Positions 1 to 13,100 of a stretch of 64,000 nt of DNA are shown one piece after another. The notes beneath the pieces are model-generated. The model was not told the DNA's origin, did not search any database, and saw only the letters and a list, made by a program, of their open reading frames with translations. The stretch comes from Phoronis australis (taxonomy: Eukaryota > Phoronida > Phoronidae): NCBI GenBank assembly GCA_002633005.1, contig NMRA01000076.1, positions 680,564 through 744,563 of the forward strand, written 5' to 3'. The stretch's first letter is position 1. Every line of letters begins with the position of its first letter. The position numbers and the translations under genes were made by a program.

Positions 1-2390
1 TCTGGACAATTGGCCTATTGTATATTACAATACAACGTGTGCAGCAACCTACTAAAGACTTTGATTGCGACTTTTACAACATAAAGTAGAGTTTAGGAAC
101 CAACAGTACTATGCTGGTACAAAAAATGCTATAATCCAATATAGAGGGACTCCGTGTCTCCCTGAACTCGTCTTGTCCTGAGCTGTCATCTCTGTTACGG
201 TTCGCGAGAGCTCAGCTTGTAGCTCTCCGTCCCGGGGGTGATAGTAACATGTCGACTTTGCCCCCTTGTACAGGGCCGTAGGAAACGGGGGGGGGGTGAG
301 CGTGGGGGCCCGTGCCCCCAAAATATTGCAGGCGTCAGGGTTAAACCATGGTAACCGGCATAAGCTTGGAGCCGGGAACAGTCGAGAAAAGAAAGACTAC
401 GAAGACGGATAAGAGAGAAAATTCAAGAGAACATTTGACAACTCAGTATCAGTGCATGGTTTACCCTTTGAGGTCCATGGCCAGGACATTGTTGTTAGGG
501 TATCCAAAACTTAATCATTCGCTTTCCATTCCTGTGCGTACTACACACACGGAGCACGTCATGACTGACGCACCCACGTTAAAAATAAGGTGTAACTCTG
601 CAGTGATCCACGGGAGCTGAATTTGAACTCCAGGCGTTGAAGTGTGTACATTTTTGGGACACAAGAAAGTGGATTACCGCCTGTGTTTCATCAAGGGATT
701 TTGAAACGGCCACAAAGGCACTGATACCAGGGAACACGGGACCTCACCTTTCCAAAAAAATCCTTCAAGGAATGGCCATGACAAAATGAACTTTTCCCGA
801 AACTTGATCATAATAAAACGAATCTTGACCAGAGGAATAGGCACGAGCTAAGCTGCCCTTCTCAAGTGAATCATAGCTGAGCTGACCAGCGGCTAGCTCT
901 AGTTCATCGAATCCACTGTTGGATCCCAGCTACCCGTCAGTGCACTGGCCCTAGACCCATTTTTACTCTCCGTGAAACTTTATTGGTTCACGGTTACTCA
1001 AATTCTGATGGCTGCATCTCAGGTATTACACCCCCCCAACCCATCTATGGCGGACTCGGGGGTCATTACAAATATGGTGACATCCAGAGAACGATAGGGG
1101 TGGGTGGCTATAGGAAGGAGGTGGGTTGGCGAAGTCGAATTGGTTTGTCCCCCCAATAATTTTTACCTTCCTACGGGCCTGTTGCGCAGTTGTGCCGTGT
1201 TATAGTTCATACCCAGTTTTGGCATCTGGTCCTCCTGGATGTAGTGAACAGAACTGCGGTTCGCGATGAAGGCAATGAGGTTACAAGACTTCCAATGAGG
1301 TTACAAGACTTTCAATGCCATGAATGAGAAATAATGCAGTTGGTGAGAAAATATCTGCATGAGTTGATAAGAAAAGAGCGCTGTTCATAAGAACGTTTGT
1401 GATACCGTGAGGAGAGAAAATTGTCCATCTTGGAACTAGTAGAACCAATATTAATAATCATCGTTCATATTTTGACCATTTTCAACTCATTGCCGTTTCA
1501 TGCAAATCCTTTTAAATCCCATCATGTATATTATGCATGTTTATGCGACTACATGTATATGTATGTGGGTGTATATCGCGCCTCCATCTGATACTCGAAG
1601 TCCGGTGTCCAATGCTATATATCCTAAAGTCCTTTTACAACGTTAATGAGATTTGTCAATGTTTCTATGAAGCTGACGACAGATAGCGAAGAGTTTTGTG
1701 TTCCCTGGTGGCAACTTCAGATTTTTTACGTTTTACTCAGTGTCTTCGGAGTTCAAGGAGACAAAGAAGGCTTCCAATTTTTGACGGATTCAACGCACTC
1801 TGTGTCACCTAGTGGACATTTTCATTGTTTTCGAATCAGTTCTTGGCGTACACCTCTCTATCCGTCAAACTGCTCGAAGGATCATTCTGACAATTGGCAA
1901 TTGTATTCCTGTTGAGAAGATTGTGAGATACGTCGATTTGCAGGCTACTGTGGAGCAACCTAGTGGCAATGTTTCCGTTTTCGAACAGGTTTAGCATGTT
2001 CTGTGTCATTTAGCGGTCACGTTTATGATAGTAGTAAATATCTCTAAAAGCATACTGTTTGCGGTTTAGTCGTGGGCACATTTCAACACTTTGCGTTGCT
2101 CTTGTTTGTTTTAGATATAATATTATTATAACTTTTTATGGAGAACCATGGAAATATGTTGAACTGTACCCTCATAGCATGTATGCTCTAATTTAGTGTA
2201 TAGATTCGAGTATAGTATTTATTAATTTTATATCTTTGCGTGTGTACGCTCCTCGGGTCTACATGACCCTAACGAAAGTCACGAGATCAAATAAGATTAA
2301 AACTTTCCGTTACTATATGCATCGTGCCTGTGTAAAAAAACTTGAACCATCTTTTGTCTGTACCACTAACAATTGTTGCATTTCTCACAG
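1..2390 (+). other. Last intron (3' part) of the upstream MOXD1-like gene 0
   Basis: This stretch ends in a polypyrimidine tract and TTTCTCACAG acceptor directly before the final coding exon at 2391. It aligns by eye through most of its length with intron 10 of gene A (about 28000-30007): for example the block around 20-110 matches 28022-28130, and 2090-2390 matches 29690-30007. Short ORFs here (348-620, 1646-1994) have no recognisable domain. I see no other gene. It is therefore the paralogous intron of a tandem gene copy whose other exons lie left of the window. Confidence 0.7.
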
Positions 2391-2579
2391 GCCACGATGA
2401 AACCGTTTGGCACATACCGGGGCCCTTTACACATCAGTGATCCTTATCAATACCCTGGCAGGCAGTGTGATCAACTTACTACTACTACACTAGATGGCAG
2501 CAACGTCGGTGTGTCAGCCTTCGAGATCAACATTCTTACATCGGTGGTTTTGGCATGTTTGGTCGTTGTTTTAGCATAA
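2391..2579 (+). CDS. MOXD1: Last exon (partial gene 0), DBH-like monooxygenase C-terminus
   Basis: Sixty-two codons plus TAA, phase 0, preceded by a TTTCTCACAG acceptor. The product begins ATMKPFGTYRGPLHISDPYQ and ends in a short hydrophobic run (NILTSVVLACLVVVLA). It differs from the last exon of gene A at only a few residues. In the MOXD1 family this segment follows the second copper domain and ends in a C-terminal hydrophobic anchor. The upstream exons are outside the window, so whether the gene is intact cannot be told. No AATAAA is seen soon after the stop; an ATTAAA-like site lies near 2677. Confidence 0.85.
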   Translation, partial: ATMKPFGTYRGPLHISDPYQYPGRQCDQLTTTTLDGSNVGVSAFEINILTSVVLACLVVVLA

Positions 2580-3381
2580 TCAGCGACATCTCTAATACCA
2601 TTTTCTGTCAGTGACTGCGCAAAAACTTTAACTGGATGCACTGTTTAATTCTAAAGCCATAAACAGAGAAAATGTATTAAAAATAATCTTAGGAACAAAA
2701 ATAGCATTAACCAAGATTGTCAGGAAGAAGCTAGCCAGGAACCTCTGGGTTACAAAGTGGGGCATATCGTATCACGGCGGAAAGACCTTGGCAGTCATGT
2801 AACGTTTGTCTCCTTGTTGATGGAACGACCTACCTATCCACGAGACCAGCTCCTAGCAGGGACTAGGGGATGTTCCGTTATTAAACGAAAGATGACCGTT
2901 CCAAAAAGCGCACATCGGTCATCTCAACAACAAACGTTTAATACAACGTTGATGGAGCTCGATACGACAACACCTCTATAAAGTGACTTTCCACCTATAT
3001 AGTGCTGGACAGGTGTTAATTTTTAGTACAGTACAAACACTAACGCAAAATTAGTCCTACAGTCTGTGTTTTCATATTTCTATCAACATAAAATCCATAT
3101 CACACAAATCACAACGCTACTTAAAACAAATTCCACGGCGTTTTCTTCAGTGGTTTGTTTGTTACCGAAACCTAAAATTGGAAATATGCTAAAATTTGAA
3201 CTGTGAACTAAAAGCAAAGTTTATCTGCTAATATCTCAAACACTGTTAACTCCAGCCATCTGCTATTTTAAATTGCGATTACACTGAAAACTACACCGAT
3301 GATAAGAACATAGTTGTAGGGCAACATGAAATCTAGTCAAGTACATCGAACAGATTAGAAACATTACCGAACACATAAAAG
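2580..3381. repeat. 3' flank of gene 0, paralogous to the gene A 3' flank
   Basis: About 2580-3090 aligns with 30197-30690, 33258-33750 and 60090-60490, with scattered substitutions and small indels (for example the TGGGTTACAAAGTGGG block at 2746). It is part of the tandem gene-duplication unit and has no coding potential that I recognise. From about 3090 to 3381 I see nothing identifiable. Confidence 0.6.
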
Positions 3382-6341
3382 CTAATTACTAGGCAAAAAT
3401 GAAGACCACCTTGCCTTGAATCTCTCAGGAGCTAATTTATAATTGTCCATTTTTTCCAGGTTGTGGTAATCACATACCTCCTGTAAAAATGACTGAAAAT
3501 TGGGCTTAGCCTTTTGCAGTCTATGCCTATGTGAATGAAATTTCGCTAAGCAAATAATTAAGTTTACAACCGCCAATCTACAGGCTGGATCTCCAAACAA
3601 GACGGTATACATACTTAACTGCAGAGGGAAATCGCACCGATTTATCATCCATGTTTTTAAACATCTCCAAAAACTCTGAACAAGTGAATATTCCCAATAC
3701 AAAGGTAGAATTGTTTCTTCGTGTTGCTCACAGAAAGAACATAAAGACAATTTACTAACACCTATTTTCTTTAAGTAAGAGTTTGTACCAATAAGTCTGT
3801 GGTTGGTAGGAAATTGAAACTATCTGAGTCTGGCATCGGAAGTACAATGATAAATTATAGAATGAATTTTTTCCAAGACTGAGTATCACCGACCAAGTTA
3901 ATTTCTCTCCCCCACTTCAATTCCGCGACAGGTTTTACATACAATTTTGAAATGAATAATTGATAAATTTTCTCCGTCCCTTTGTTTTCCGAGGAGATTC
4001 CAAAAATATGTTCTGGAAAAAACGGTATCACAATAGTACTTTTTGTATCTCAGATGATTCCAGGAACGAAGTGTTGTACTTCGAATTCCACAAAAATGAC
4101 TAATACAAGGGCAAAATTGAAAAAGTGCACAAAAGGTATGATAATCATAAATATATCCTTTCTCTGGGTAGCGCATATTAGCCATTTGAAACCAGTCTTC
4201 CAAACAATTTGACTATTTTCTATACAAATTTTGGGGTTATACAACAAAGGTTGGTACAAAGTGTCATCTATATCACACAAATTGATGAATGCGTATAAAA
4301 TATAAAATTACCCTTCCAAAAATATTCTGAATACGATTAGCCACTTGAAAGAAAAAGCAAGACCCTAATTGAAAAGAAAAATTTATATCAGGAATAGTTT
4401 CACATAAGATATTTAGCCAAGGAGAAGTATTGTTATAATAATTTTTAAACAATCTCCGAACGCAAGTCAGTTTAATAGCTTTAATTTTACATGGCAGTTT
4501 AAACGAATCCTGTCCTGTAAGTTGACGGAGAAGGTAATTCCAAGGGATGTGAACTGTGAACTTGCCCATTTTAAATCTTTTTCACAGCAAAGTTGATCAC
4601 CACAACATATCTTGGAAACAATCCATATACAAACAGTTTTATCGATATTGGGTGTCAAACCAGAATATTTATCAAATTGATCCAGCAGGTTAAGTGATGA
4701 TTTTAAAGAGGTCTCTCAACCATCCAGAAAGAGGACCGTGTCGTTTGCATATTGCATTAATTTATACTCCAAAGAGCCTACTTTTATGCCCTTAACATTG
4801 TCACATTTCCTCAGCATAGATGCAATAATTTCGGCACACAACAAAAAGATAAGGTGACATGGGATCTCCTTGTTTGCAACCTCGGCAAATGCTAAAGTAG
4901 TTATACAGTACAGCCACTGAATTATTAGACTCCGTCCGGGCTACCTCACGCCTAGCCAGACCGGAGCTTAATCGGAACACAGGTGTGACAGAAATCAGTC
5001 ACGGTCGTCTCACGCTTACCTCCGGTTTAGTTAACGCTTACCTCACGCTTTCTTCCCGCCTTCCCTGCTTTTTGTATGCCTACAATGTACATGTACTTGT
5101 GTGTCTGCAATAAAGTTGATACTGTAGTTGTTACTAGTATACTTACTATTATAGTTACTATTAGTATTTCTTTAACCTGTAATATCATTAGTAGTAGCAG
5201 TAGTGGTATTATTATTTGATAGTCTTCGCACTACTCTTTTCTGCATGCATGCATGCTCGCATTTTACTGCCGTTTGTTAGATGATCTGGGCTTCTTGTTC
5301 ATATTTCATAGCTCCACTAGGCCTACGGTGTTTATCTGAATGCAAAGCTACTCATTATAATAAAACATAATCTAAACACGTATTCGTGTCACTTTCAGTG
5401 CTGTACATTTTGCCTCCATTGCTAGCGTACGTATACACGCATAACATAAACACTTCCTTAGTCGCAAAATTATTATTAAATTGTAAGCACTAACTTGAAC
5501 GAAACAATGATGATATATTTAGTCGTAATATACTTGTTCAAGACAAATAAACCCTCTTGGTAGTGTGTCCGGACAAACCTAAATTAAATCTTAAATGGTG
5601 TCCTAGTCAAATAGCGTACTAGTCAAGATGATTCTAGCGATGAGAAACGCCACTCAAAATACGATACAGTATTGTGTTCGCTAAACGAGTGAGGATAGCA
5701 ATTAAAAACTGTTCCAGCTGTAGACAAGGCAGGGAAACTCACGCATGGCTCAAGGCGGGCTCGCTCTTCGTTCACGCCTAACTCAAGGTAAGCTCCGGGT
5801 TCAGTCACGCTTAGGCTCACGCCAGCTGTCACGGTTGATTCACGCCTCACTCTCCGGTCTGTCTCCGGTTAAGCTCCGGTCTGGCTAGGCGTGAGGTAGC
5901 CTAATAATTCTAATAAGTCTAATAATTCAGTGGCTGTACTGTATGTAAAGCCATACTGAATGACCAAAAGTTGGACACTTTCATTGAGTATTGTAAACCA
6001 ACGAATAATATCGTCACCAAACTTGAAAGAGTGAAGAATTTTCTTAAGAAATCCCCAGGACACAGAATCAAAAGCTTTTTCGAAATCAATTAACACCAAA
6101 AGTCCGGGAATATCCTTAACCTGAGTATATTGTAAGATATACATGTAAATCACTCTGGTGTTCTCTTCGATAAAACGACCTTGGAGAAACCCAGTTTGAT
6201 TAGGATGCATTGTAAAGGCTTATTTGATTTAGCAGTGGTACTCGTTCTAAAAATACAGCCATCAGAACCAAATATTAAGTACACCAATTCACAATTAAAA
6301 TGGGTTATGTAAAAACGTAAAATGTCATATATGTATTGCAA
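3382..6341 (-). mobile_element. Degenerate L1-like LINE (reverse transcriptase), split by a MITE
   Basis: Reading leftwards on the minus strand, 6210-5944 encodes the RT start (HPNQTGFLQGRFI, then VLIDFEKAFDSVSW, the first catalytic Asp box). After the MITE at 4906-5941 the frame resumes at about 4903 with NYFSICRGCKQGDPMSPYLF. A frameshift follows, then LMQYANDTVLFLDG at about 4760-4725, where the catalytic YADD box reads YAND. The 3' part (3750-3382) has a Cys-rich C-terminal segment beginning MSLCSFCEQHEETILPLYWE, like the zf-RVT end of LINE ORF2. Frameshifts and the altered catalytic box make it dead. The order of RT motifs is L1-like by family knowledge; clade assignment is inference. 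Confidence 0.8.
4906..5941. mobile_element. 1,036-bp MITE, Tc1/mariner-like (TA target, CAGT...ACTG ends)
   Basis: Ends are perfect inverted repeats beginning CAGTACAGCCACTGAATTAT on each strand, followed after a short irregular stretch by a second inverted block (CTACCTCACGCCTAGCCAGA and on to CCGGAGCTTAA). It is flanked by TA at 4904-4905 and 5942-5943. Removing the element with one TA restores an uninterrupted LINE RT frame (...QYGFT-Y-NYFSICRGCK...), which fixes the borders. Subterminal regions are rich in repeated TCACGC and CCGGAG/CTCCGG words on both sides. The longest internal ORF (5850-5623, minus) has no transposase features, so the element is non-autonomous. Confidence 0.85.
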
Positions 6342-8125
6342 GCTGTAACTGAAACTTCAGTCACAATGATAAGGTAAATGGTGTCTTCAGCAGGTTGCAT
6401 AAAATGTCGTTTGAAATTAACTTTTGTTTTACTGAGCTGACCTCAACTTTTACCTCTGATTACAACGAAATTAATTATGTCCACTCATGGAAGAGTACAG
6501 AGTAACATTAGGCATGGAATGTGAGGCGATATGCAAGATATATGTTACAAGAAATCTTTCCACATGTGAAAGAACGTATTCGTAAGAATTATTATGTGTT
6601 AAACAATTTGATTTTGTCGTGCACGCCAGACAATTAGATATAAACGAACAATCTACTTTATTGAAAAAATAGGTGGAAAACTTTCACTGAAGGGAAACAT
6701 AACTGAATGGAAACAAAACAAATCTCTTCTTTTCTACCTAGGGTCTCGTCTTTCAATGCTTATACATTAGCACAAGCTACACGTAACCTTATCTATTAGC
6801 CTAGTATACAACTGCAATATGGTGTGCAACGACATTTTTGTAACAAAACATATAAGTTACGATATTGCAACAAGCATTAGAAGAAATAGTATTATTTGAA
6901 AACAGACATACATACCTTAACTTCCCCGTATTCTCTGTGAGCCTATACAATTTACATTATCTCCCTCTCATAGGTTGAACACATACCTTAACTATTAATA
7001 CAGTTTGCTGTTATGTAATTAATTTCTTATGGAGAGCTATGCAAACAGAAAAGTCCATTTCTTCAGATCATTGAGTAATTCAAGAAAGAGCCAAGGTTCC
7101 ACATCATGGAAATCAGCATGCGTTAGCTGGGTTAACTAACAAGCTTGCATCCGTGGAAGTATCCATTTCTGTTCCCGTTTTATGCAGATGAAACTGCATC
7201 AAACCTTCAAATATCAACAAACGAATGAGAACAGATGACAGCAATAGCGCAGTCTGTAGCACACCCTTGAGAAAGAGCACATCGCTCGATACGTGGGGGT
7301 ATCTTAATATATTTTAGTACCGACGCTCGTCATTTTAGTTTTACTAGTTTTACTATTTTATGTTTTTATTCGTCGGAAACTGCACGGCATTGCAACATCT
7401 ATTTCATTTCAATACTGCCCAGTTAGATTTCTTTCTCGGAGGAATCTAGAAAGTGAAATGAAAGAACGTCCATCTGTTGCAACTTGCAACTACGGCTTTA
7501 TAAATACCTTGATGTAAATGAAGACGGCGAGCACACACTGAACAAGATGGCAGCTATTATGGAAGAGCTTGCCGGGAAAGCTTTTCTCCAAAAGACTCAA
7601 ACAAAAATTAAAAGAACATATCGGACGCAACATATCTGTGTCGAGAAAGCTAAAAACAGTATCAATCTACACACTTTTGGACAAAGAGAACGGTAAACTG
7701 CGAGCTAATTTCAAGCGAATGGGCCTTAGTAAAACAACATCATAGAAATGGCAGCAATATTGATAGGAAATTAAATTATGTCCACTGTCCATGATTATTA
7801 AAAACATTTCAAAAATGAACAACCCTGACCAGGTAGTTCTCTTGTAATCCAAAATCCTTGCTTGCGTCATCAAAAGTTTCAAACCAGAAAATAACACAAT
7901 GCGTCGACGTACTGTCATAGGACACAGCATTATTCATTGCTTCCAATGTCAGCCCCTACAAACTTTCACTCGCACACAATTTATTTCTAACAATTCAGGA
8001 GTGATTAGAGAACAGAGAGATGTAAAAAATTGGAAGCTCGTTAAGAGAATGCTCTCGACATTGGTACAGAACAAACCGATGCACCCGAGAGGGTTGCTTT
8101 GATCCAAAATATGCCCATTACGGTT
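6342..8125. other. Intergenic, nothing identified
   Basis: A+T-rich DNA between the LINE remnant and the tandem repeat at 8130. Small ORFs (7484-7696, 7667-7930, 7899-8102) lack recognisable motifs and overlap on both strands. No RNA gene or promoter can be supported. Confidence 0.4.
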
Positions 8126-8129
8126 TGTT

Positions 8130-8930
8130 CAAACACTTGAAAATTCGATGCCTACAGCTTCTGAAGTAAATGAGCAGACATGGGCTTCTAAGTAGGGCGG
8201 TATTTGTATTTTGACATCTTATATAGTAAGTTTATATCACGTAGGCCAAATCATGTTTTCGTCTCCTAAAATTATAATTTTCTCTGTTTCAGTTTTTCGT
8301 TTTCCGCAATTTTGGATAATTTATTGGTTCAGCACTTAAATTGTAGAGCCAAACTGTCACCAATCTTTTAAATTGCTCTTAGCACAATCCGTACTCAATA
8401 ACATACAAGAAAAGTATAAGAATGTAGAAACTCTTCGCTGTTGGTCTTTAAATCATCATGACCTCGCTGTAAGGCCAACATCTTCCAAAAATTATAGTAA
8501 GCCCAATATTAACAATTTAAGTCACTCTGAGTTTTAGTTCAAGATAGGCAAATAAGTTTTACAGTATGCTTTAAGGAGGAGTGTCAGTTCCCCTTATTGA
8601 TATGCAAAAAACTAATTACGCAAAACCCTGGACTTGGGAATTTTTGTTGTCTACAGCTTCCAAGTGGATGACTATAGACGTGGTGAGAGCAGTGCTTGTG
8701 TTTTGACGTCTTACACACTAATAAGTTTACATCATGTAGTCTTGTTTACTTCGCCTAAACTCATCATTTTGTCGGTTTTATAACTTGCAAACTTTTTCTA
8801 TACTTTTGCCTGACGGCCATTTTATTTACAATCTTGTATACTTTATTGGTTAAATATTGAAATTTCAAACCAAACTGTCACCAATCTTTCAAACTGTACT
8901 TCACACAAATAATACATAATAAATCACAGA
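8130..8930 (+). repeat. Two diverged tandem copies of a non-coding ~310-bp segment
   Basis: The segment at about 8130-8440 recurs at about 8645-8930 in the same orientation. Shared landmarks in order are CTACAGCTTC, TTTTGACRTCTTA, AAGTTTAYATCA, TTTATTGGTT and ACTGTCACCAATCTTT. The copies are clearly diverged. No coding content is evident. Confidence 0.65.
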
Positions 8931-8949
8931 AAATAAAATATACAATTGT

Positions 8950-9215
8950 TTCACTCATGAACTCTAAATTGCCTTGACGTTGACCTTTCCATGAGATCCA
9001 AATCTTCTCAAGAATAATCTGGCTCTCAACAGTTTTTGCTGATTTTGGGCTTGAAAATATAGGTTTTGGCAACCCCAGCAGTTTGTTCGACAGGATGTAC
9101 AGAACCTGAAAATATGAATAGTACATAGGACTTCAAAAACCTTGCACAAAGACTATTGGTTAAAAAAGCGATTCCAATGTCAAATTTTCCATCTTTTAAG
9201 ACTAGCGAAAGTCCA
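8950..9215 (+). repeat. Dispersed repeat also present at ~53335-53520
   Basis: Blocks such as CAGGATGTACARAACCTG, GAACTTCAAAAACC-like text and CCTTGCACAAAG at 9090-9210 recur in order and orientation at 53395-53515 inside gene B intron 5. It is unclassified interspersed repeat DNA; the ORFs across it in the two places are in different frames, so it is not a conserved protein. Confidence 0.55.
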
Positions 9216-9819
9216 GCTAGCTACTTAAAACGAGCACAAGTACACCAAATAATGATACAACCATGGTGTTGATGTCAGTCACGGTATTTTTAAGTGAAGG
9301 TCGCGCAGTTCATAGTCTGCTACAGAAATAAGGCTCTATAATTTTAAAAACGAATTTGAAATCTGTGAAAACAGAGATTCATGTGTATCATTGTTAAGCT
9401 AGCGAAACACTTAAGTTCGTGCACTCTATTTCTTGATACATGCGAACCCTCTAATCCGTGAAACGGATTATTTTGCAGTGGGGAATTTTGCAAATGAACT
9501 TACAAAAGCAAACAAACTACCTCATCGCGGCAGTTTTACTGGTCATTTTTGGGAATGGGTATTATCAGCAACTAAAGCACATAGTTTACTCTGAATACTG
9601 GACTGTACTTTAAAAAATGAACTATTGCGAAACAGCTGACGTTGCTCATTCGGGAAATTCACCGTTATTGTCACGCATGGCTACAAAAATAATAATATCA
9701 CCCAGGTAACGGTCTGATGAAAGAGACGTGTGACGCGTCATCATCACCCAGTTGGTCTAGGTTAATAGTTAGCATCCCGTGACTTTCCTTTTCAGTAAAG
9801 GCTTGCATGCCAAAGAAAG
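9216..9819 (+). promoter_or_regulatory. 5' flank of gene A with a possible 5'UTR splice acceptor
   Basis: A pyrimidine-rich CTTTCCTTTTCAG at 9783-9795 could be an acceptor for an exon that carries 24 nt of 5'UTR before the ATG at 9820, which would place the real promoter further upstream. No TATA box or other promoter element is convincing. Unlike genes B and C, which share a conserved 5' flank, gene A has an unrelated one. Confidence 0.3.
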
Positions 9820-10101
9820 ATGCTCTCGGCACGTTGTTTCTTGGTCGTGGTGCTTTCCGTCAGTACAGGCAATGTGTACTGTATGCACCGTGCCGCAAGT
9901 GGAGAGATGTACACACACAAAGCAGTTTTGAGTGAAGACGCATACGAGGTGTTCTGGAAGTATGATTCGTCGAAAATCACATTCGAAGTAGAAGTCGCAA
10001 CAGCAGGATGGATTGGGTTTGGATTGTCACCAAACGGAGGAATGGCAGGATCGGATATAGTTATCGGGGGTGTGCATGATGACGGGGAGTCATATTTTAC
10101 G
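9820..10101 (+). CDS. MOXD1: Gene A exon 1: signal peptide and start of DOMON
   Basis: Ninety-four codons, ending in phase 0 at ACG before GTAGGC. The ATG is chosen because it opens a typical signal peptide (MLSARCFLVVVLSVSTGNVYC) and gives the same exon length as gene B. The DOMON core shows VFWKYDSSKITFEVEVAT, then GWIGFGLSPNGGMAGSDIVI. Translation past 10101 soon hits a stop, as expected for an intron. Confidence 0.9.
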
Positions 10102-13100
10102 GTAGGCAAAAAATCACAAAACAACAATTAAAATTCGTTTCATACTGTCAACGTTCCTGTAACATCTAGGCCACTCACCACACGAAAAATCAACGTCGAA
10201 TGTTTCCGTACCACGATAGAATTTTCAGTGTATTTACGACAATTAAAGAAATTCATAAGCTTTCTAGCCAGCCTTCCAAAATTTGACAACATCAATTCGA
10301 GCGGAGGTACCAATTCATCCAGTGTTGGTAGTTCTTCGGGTCCGAAGATGACGTAGGTTGTGTGTCTCATCGTCTATGTACACTAAGATGGCTCTGCAGT
10401 CCCAGTCTTGACGCGCAGAGTCGAGAACAGGTGGGGCATTGGAACTCCGTCGTGGTAACAGTGGTGGATGCTGCTGAGTGGCGTTTCTCTCGAGCATAAT
10501 TAGCATATTTTGTTATTTAAGTGAGAAGCACACGTTCAGCTACTACACCTGAGATCGCAACACTCTGTGGAAAAAAGCGTCGTGGACGGGTTGCTTTTAC
10601 TTTCGGAAACTGCTCGACAGCACTAATCTTTAATTGACTAAAAATGAATTATATGACCCAATCAGCAGTATTTAAATTGACGTAATAACTAAATGGCCGA
10701 CCCCAAACCGAATGAAATAACGGACGGTTTTATTTTTGGCACTTAGCCAAAAGAATTCTAGTTGAGTCTCTAGACCAATGCAGGTGTATATTCTTTCTTG
10801 CTAACATGACCTCAAAAAGTCGGTGGACTTGTGAAAAAATTCGACTACGAAAAATCTGTATTGAGGGTTTGGCGATTATTTTTATGTACAAGGCAAAACG
10901 CTTCTCTTTCAAGAATTGATACGGTGATGAAATCATCTCTAGTTGTTTATATTCTCAAAATCAAACATTCACCCGATACCAGCTTAAGTGGCACGGCAAC
11001 AATTTCCTCAACTTAGCTCGAAGGGATGCAGTTGGCTACACTGTTCAGTGGTTTACCCCGGGGGACAGTCGTCTGGGATTAGCTAACACTTTTGTACTAC
11101 GCCATTGATTTCTAGAAAATTAAGGAAAAGGTTAGAACTGAGTTGATAAAAGCACTCAATAAAAATTAACATAGCATTCGTTAGGCAAAAGATAAAATTT
11201 TGGAAATATAAATATGAGGCCTGCGCGTTTTAAGCCATGATGCATAGCTTCAGAATCGTGCCGGCGCAGATTGGACCAAGTGTTTCTGCTCTGACACTCC
11301 CCGCAAAGCATTACTCTAGCGTTGGCTTACGAAGTTAACATTCAAATGTTTTAAGGTAGGCTAATTATATCTGTCTAAGTACTCGCCTTCCATCCCAAAA
11401 CAGTTTTTGATTTGGACCACTCACCATTATGAAACTGGTCTCAAATTGCTCCTCAGTCACGGTTAAATTGGAGGCGATTTCAGGGCTTTGAAAGAAAGGT
11501 CGTTGTTGCTTGATACCAGACTCTTCAAACTGTTTTGTCACCATGTGTAATTTCAGGACCCGAGCATGGTCCCTAAGGATAACTAAGTGCTAGCTCTCTA
11601 AAAGCCCAGAAATCAATTGTCTTCTGAGCATGAAAATATTGATAGGCCTACCATTTCACCTTAATAACGAGTTTACAATGGCTTTAAACGTTTTAATGAC
11701 AAGTCGATGCGATGAAGTCGAGGTCAGTGTTTTGCGGAAGTTTGAAATAGTTGACTTAACGTTTGACACACTTTCATCACTTTTATTTATAAAATTATTG
11801 GTAAAAACCTTATCGGCAGGTGACCTGACACAACTGAAATCAAGCAGAAAGGCTACAAACCTTAGTGAGTAAGTAAGTTGATAAACAGGGTGTCCCGAAA
11901 TGTACGCTTATTAACACTTCAAACGAACAATCACTGCGCTGTTTATTGTGTTCCGTGGACCGCAAGACTGGCGTTCGTTCAGTAACGCTAGGACCTACGC
12001 TAGGACCTACGCTAGGACCTAGCTAAAATCTAGCCAAAGCCACGTGTTCTCATTTAAAATACACGGCAATACCTCACGTAATCCCGTGAAGTCTTGCTTT
12101 TTAGCGAGGTCCTAGCGTTACTAAACGGGGAGCTGCGTTGCACATCCGCCGAAAAATCTTTGCTGATAGCAAAGAAGCAGTGAATTAAGTCTTGCACTTT
12201 AACACTAGAGCCTCGCCAACCAATCACTACTTTAGCTCCCATTTGCTAGGATGCGCCAGTAAGCTCCTCGAGTATACTCGCCAATCACTCCCCCTTTTCA
12301 CTCTTGTGATTTTGCGAGATATAGTGAGATCTTCCATTTCTCGAATTAAACTAAGTTTTCTGAACGTTCCCAGGTTGATAAAAGAGATGATAACAATACT
12401 CAAGTCCGTAAACCAAACCAAATTCATTACTTATTAATTTAGGCGGAAGATTAGCTGTCTTTGCACTTTTTTGAGGTTTTCGAGTTGCCAGTAACAGTGC
12501 GCGGTAAAGTTTCGTTTGGCATACAGAGTACATGACAGCTCCAATTTAATTGGTTTGCTATGAGATCCGCCACTGTGCTTCAAGCTGAGCGTGTTCTGTC
12601 ATCGTTCTCCGGATTCACAGCGACGTTTGCACTGCACTCGTCTGATCGATCCTAGTGCTGAAGCCAAGCGATTTAGAAAGTTCCACCATGACTCTGTGAC
12701 TCAAAAAGAATTTATTATACATCTTAAATGGGTTAATGGCTTTTAGTATACCTGTTGCTAACCATCAAGCCCAGTTCGATACATTACTGAAGACTTGTGA
12801 GGAAGGTCCGCGGAGAGCCGCCTAATTCAGACATAAAAATGTGCGTTTGTGGAGGGTGCAGTAACAGCAAATTGACCAAAAAAAGAAACGTCGGTTGAGA
12901 AAAGAACATTTGGGGTTTTTGGTTTGTGAAATTGAGTTCTCGATGAAATGTGTGCGTGTGTGTGGGTGTGATGTGTCATTGGGGATTTCTGTTATTGTAC
13001 TGTACTGTTATGTGTTATTATTATTGCAATAAATGTTAAAAAAAACTTGAACAAAACCGTCTCTGTGTTAAAATTTTCTAAAGACGGGACAGTTGCACAG

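Noticed and set aside
10140-10506. Minus-strand ORFs just after gene A exon 1
   Set aside because: Short, in two frames, with no family motif that I can support; left as unannotated intron DNA.
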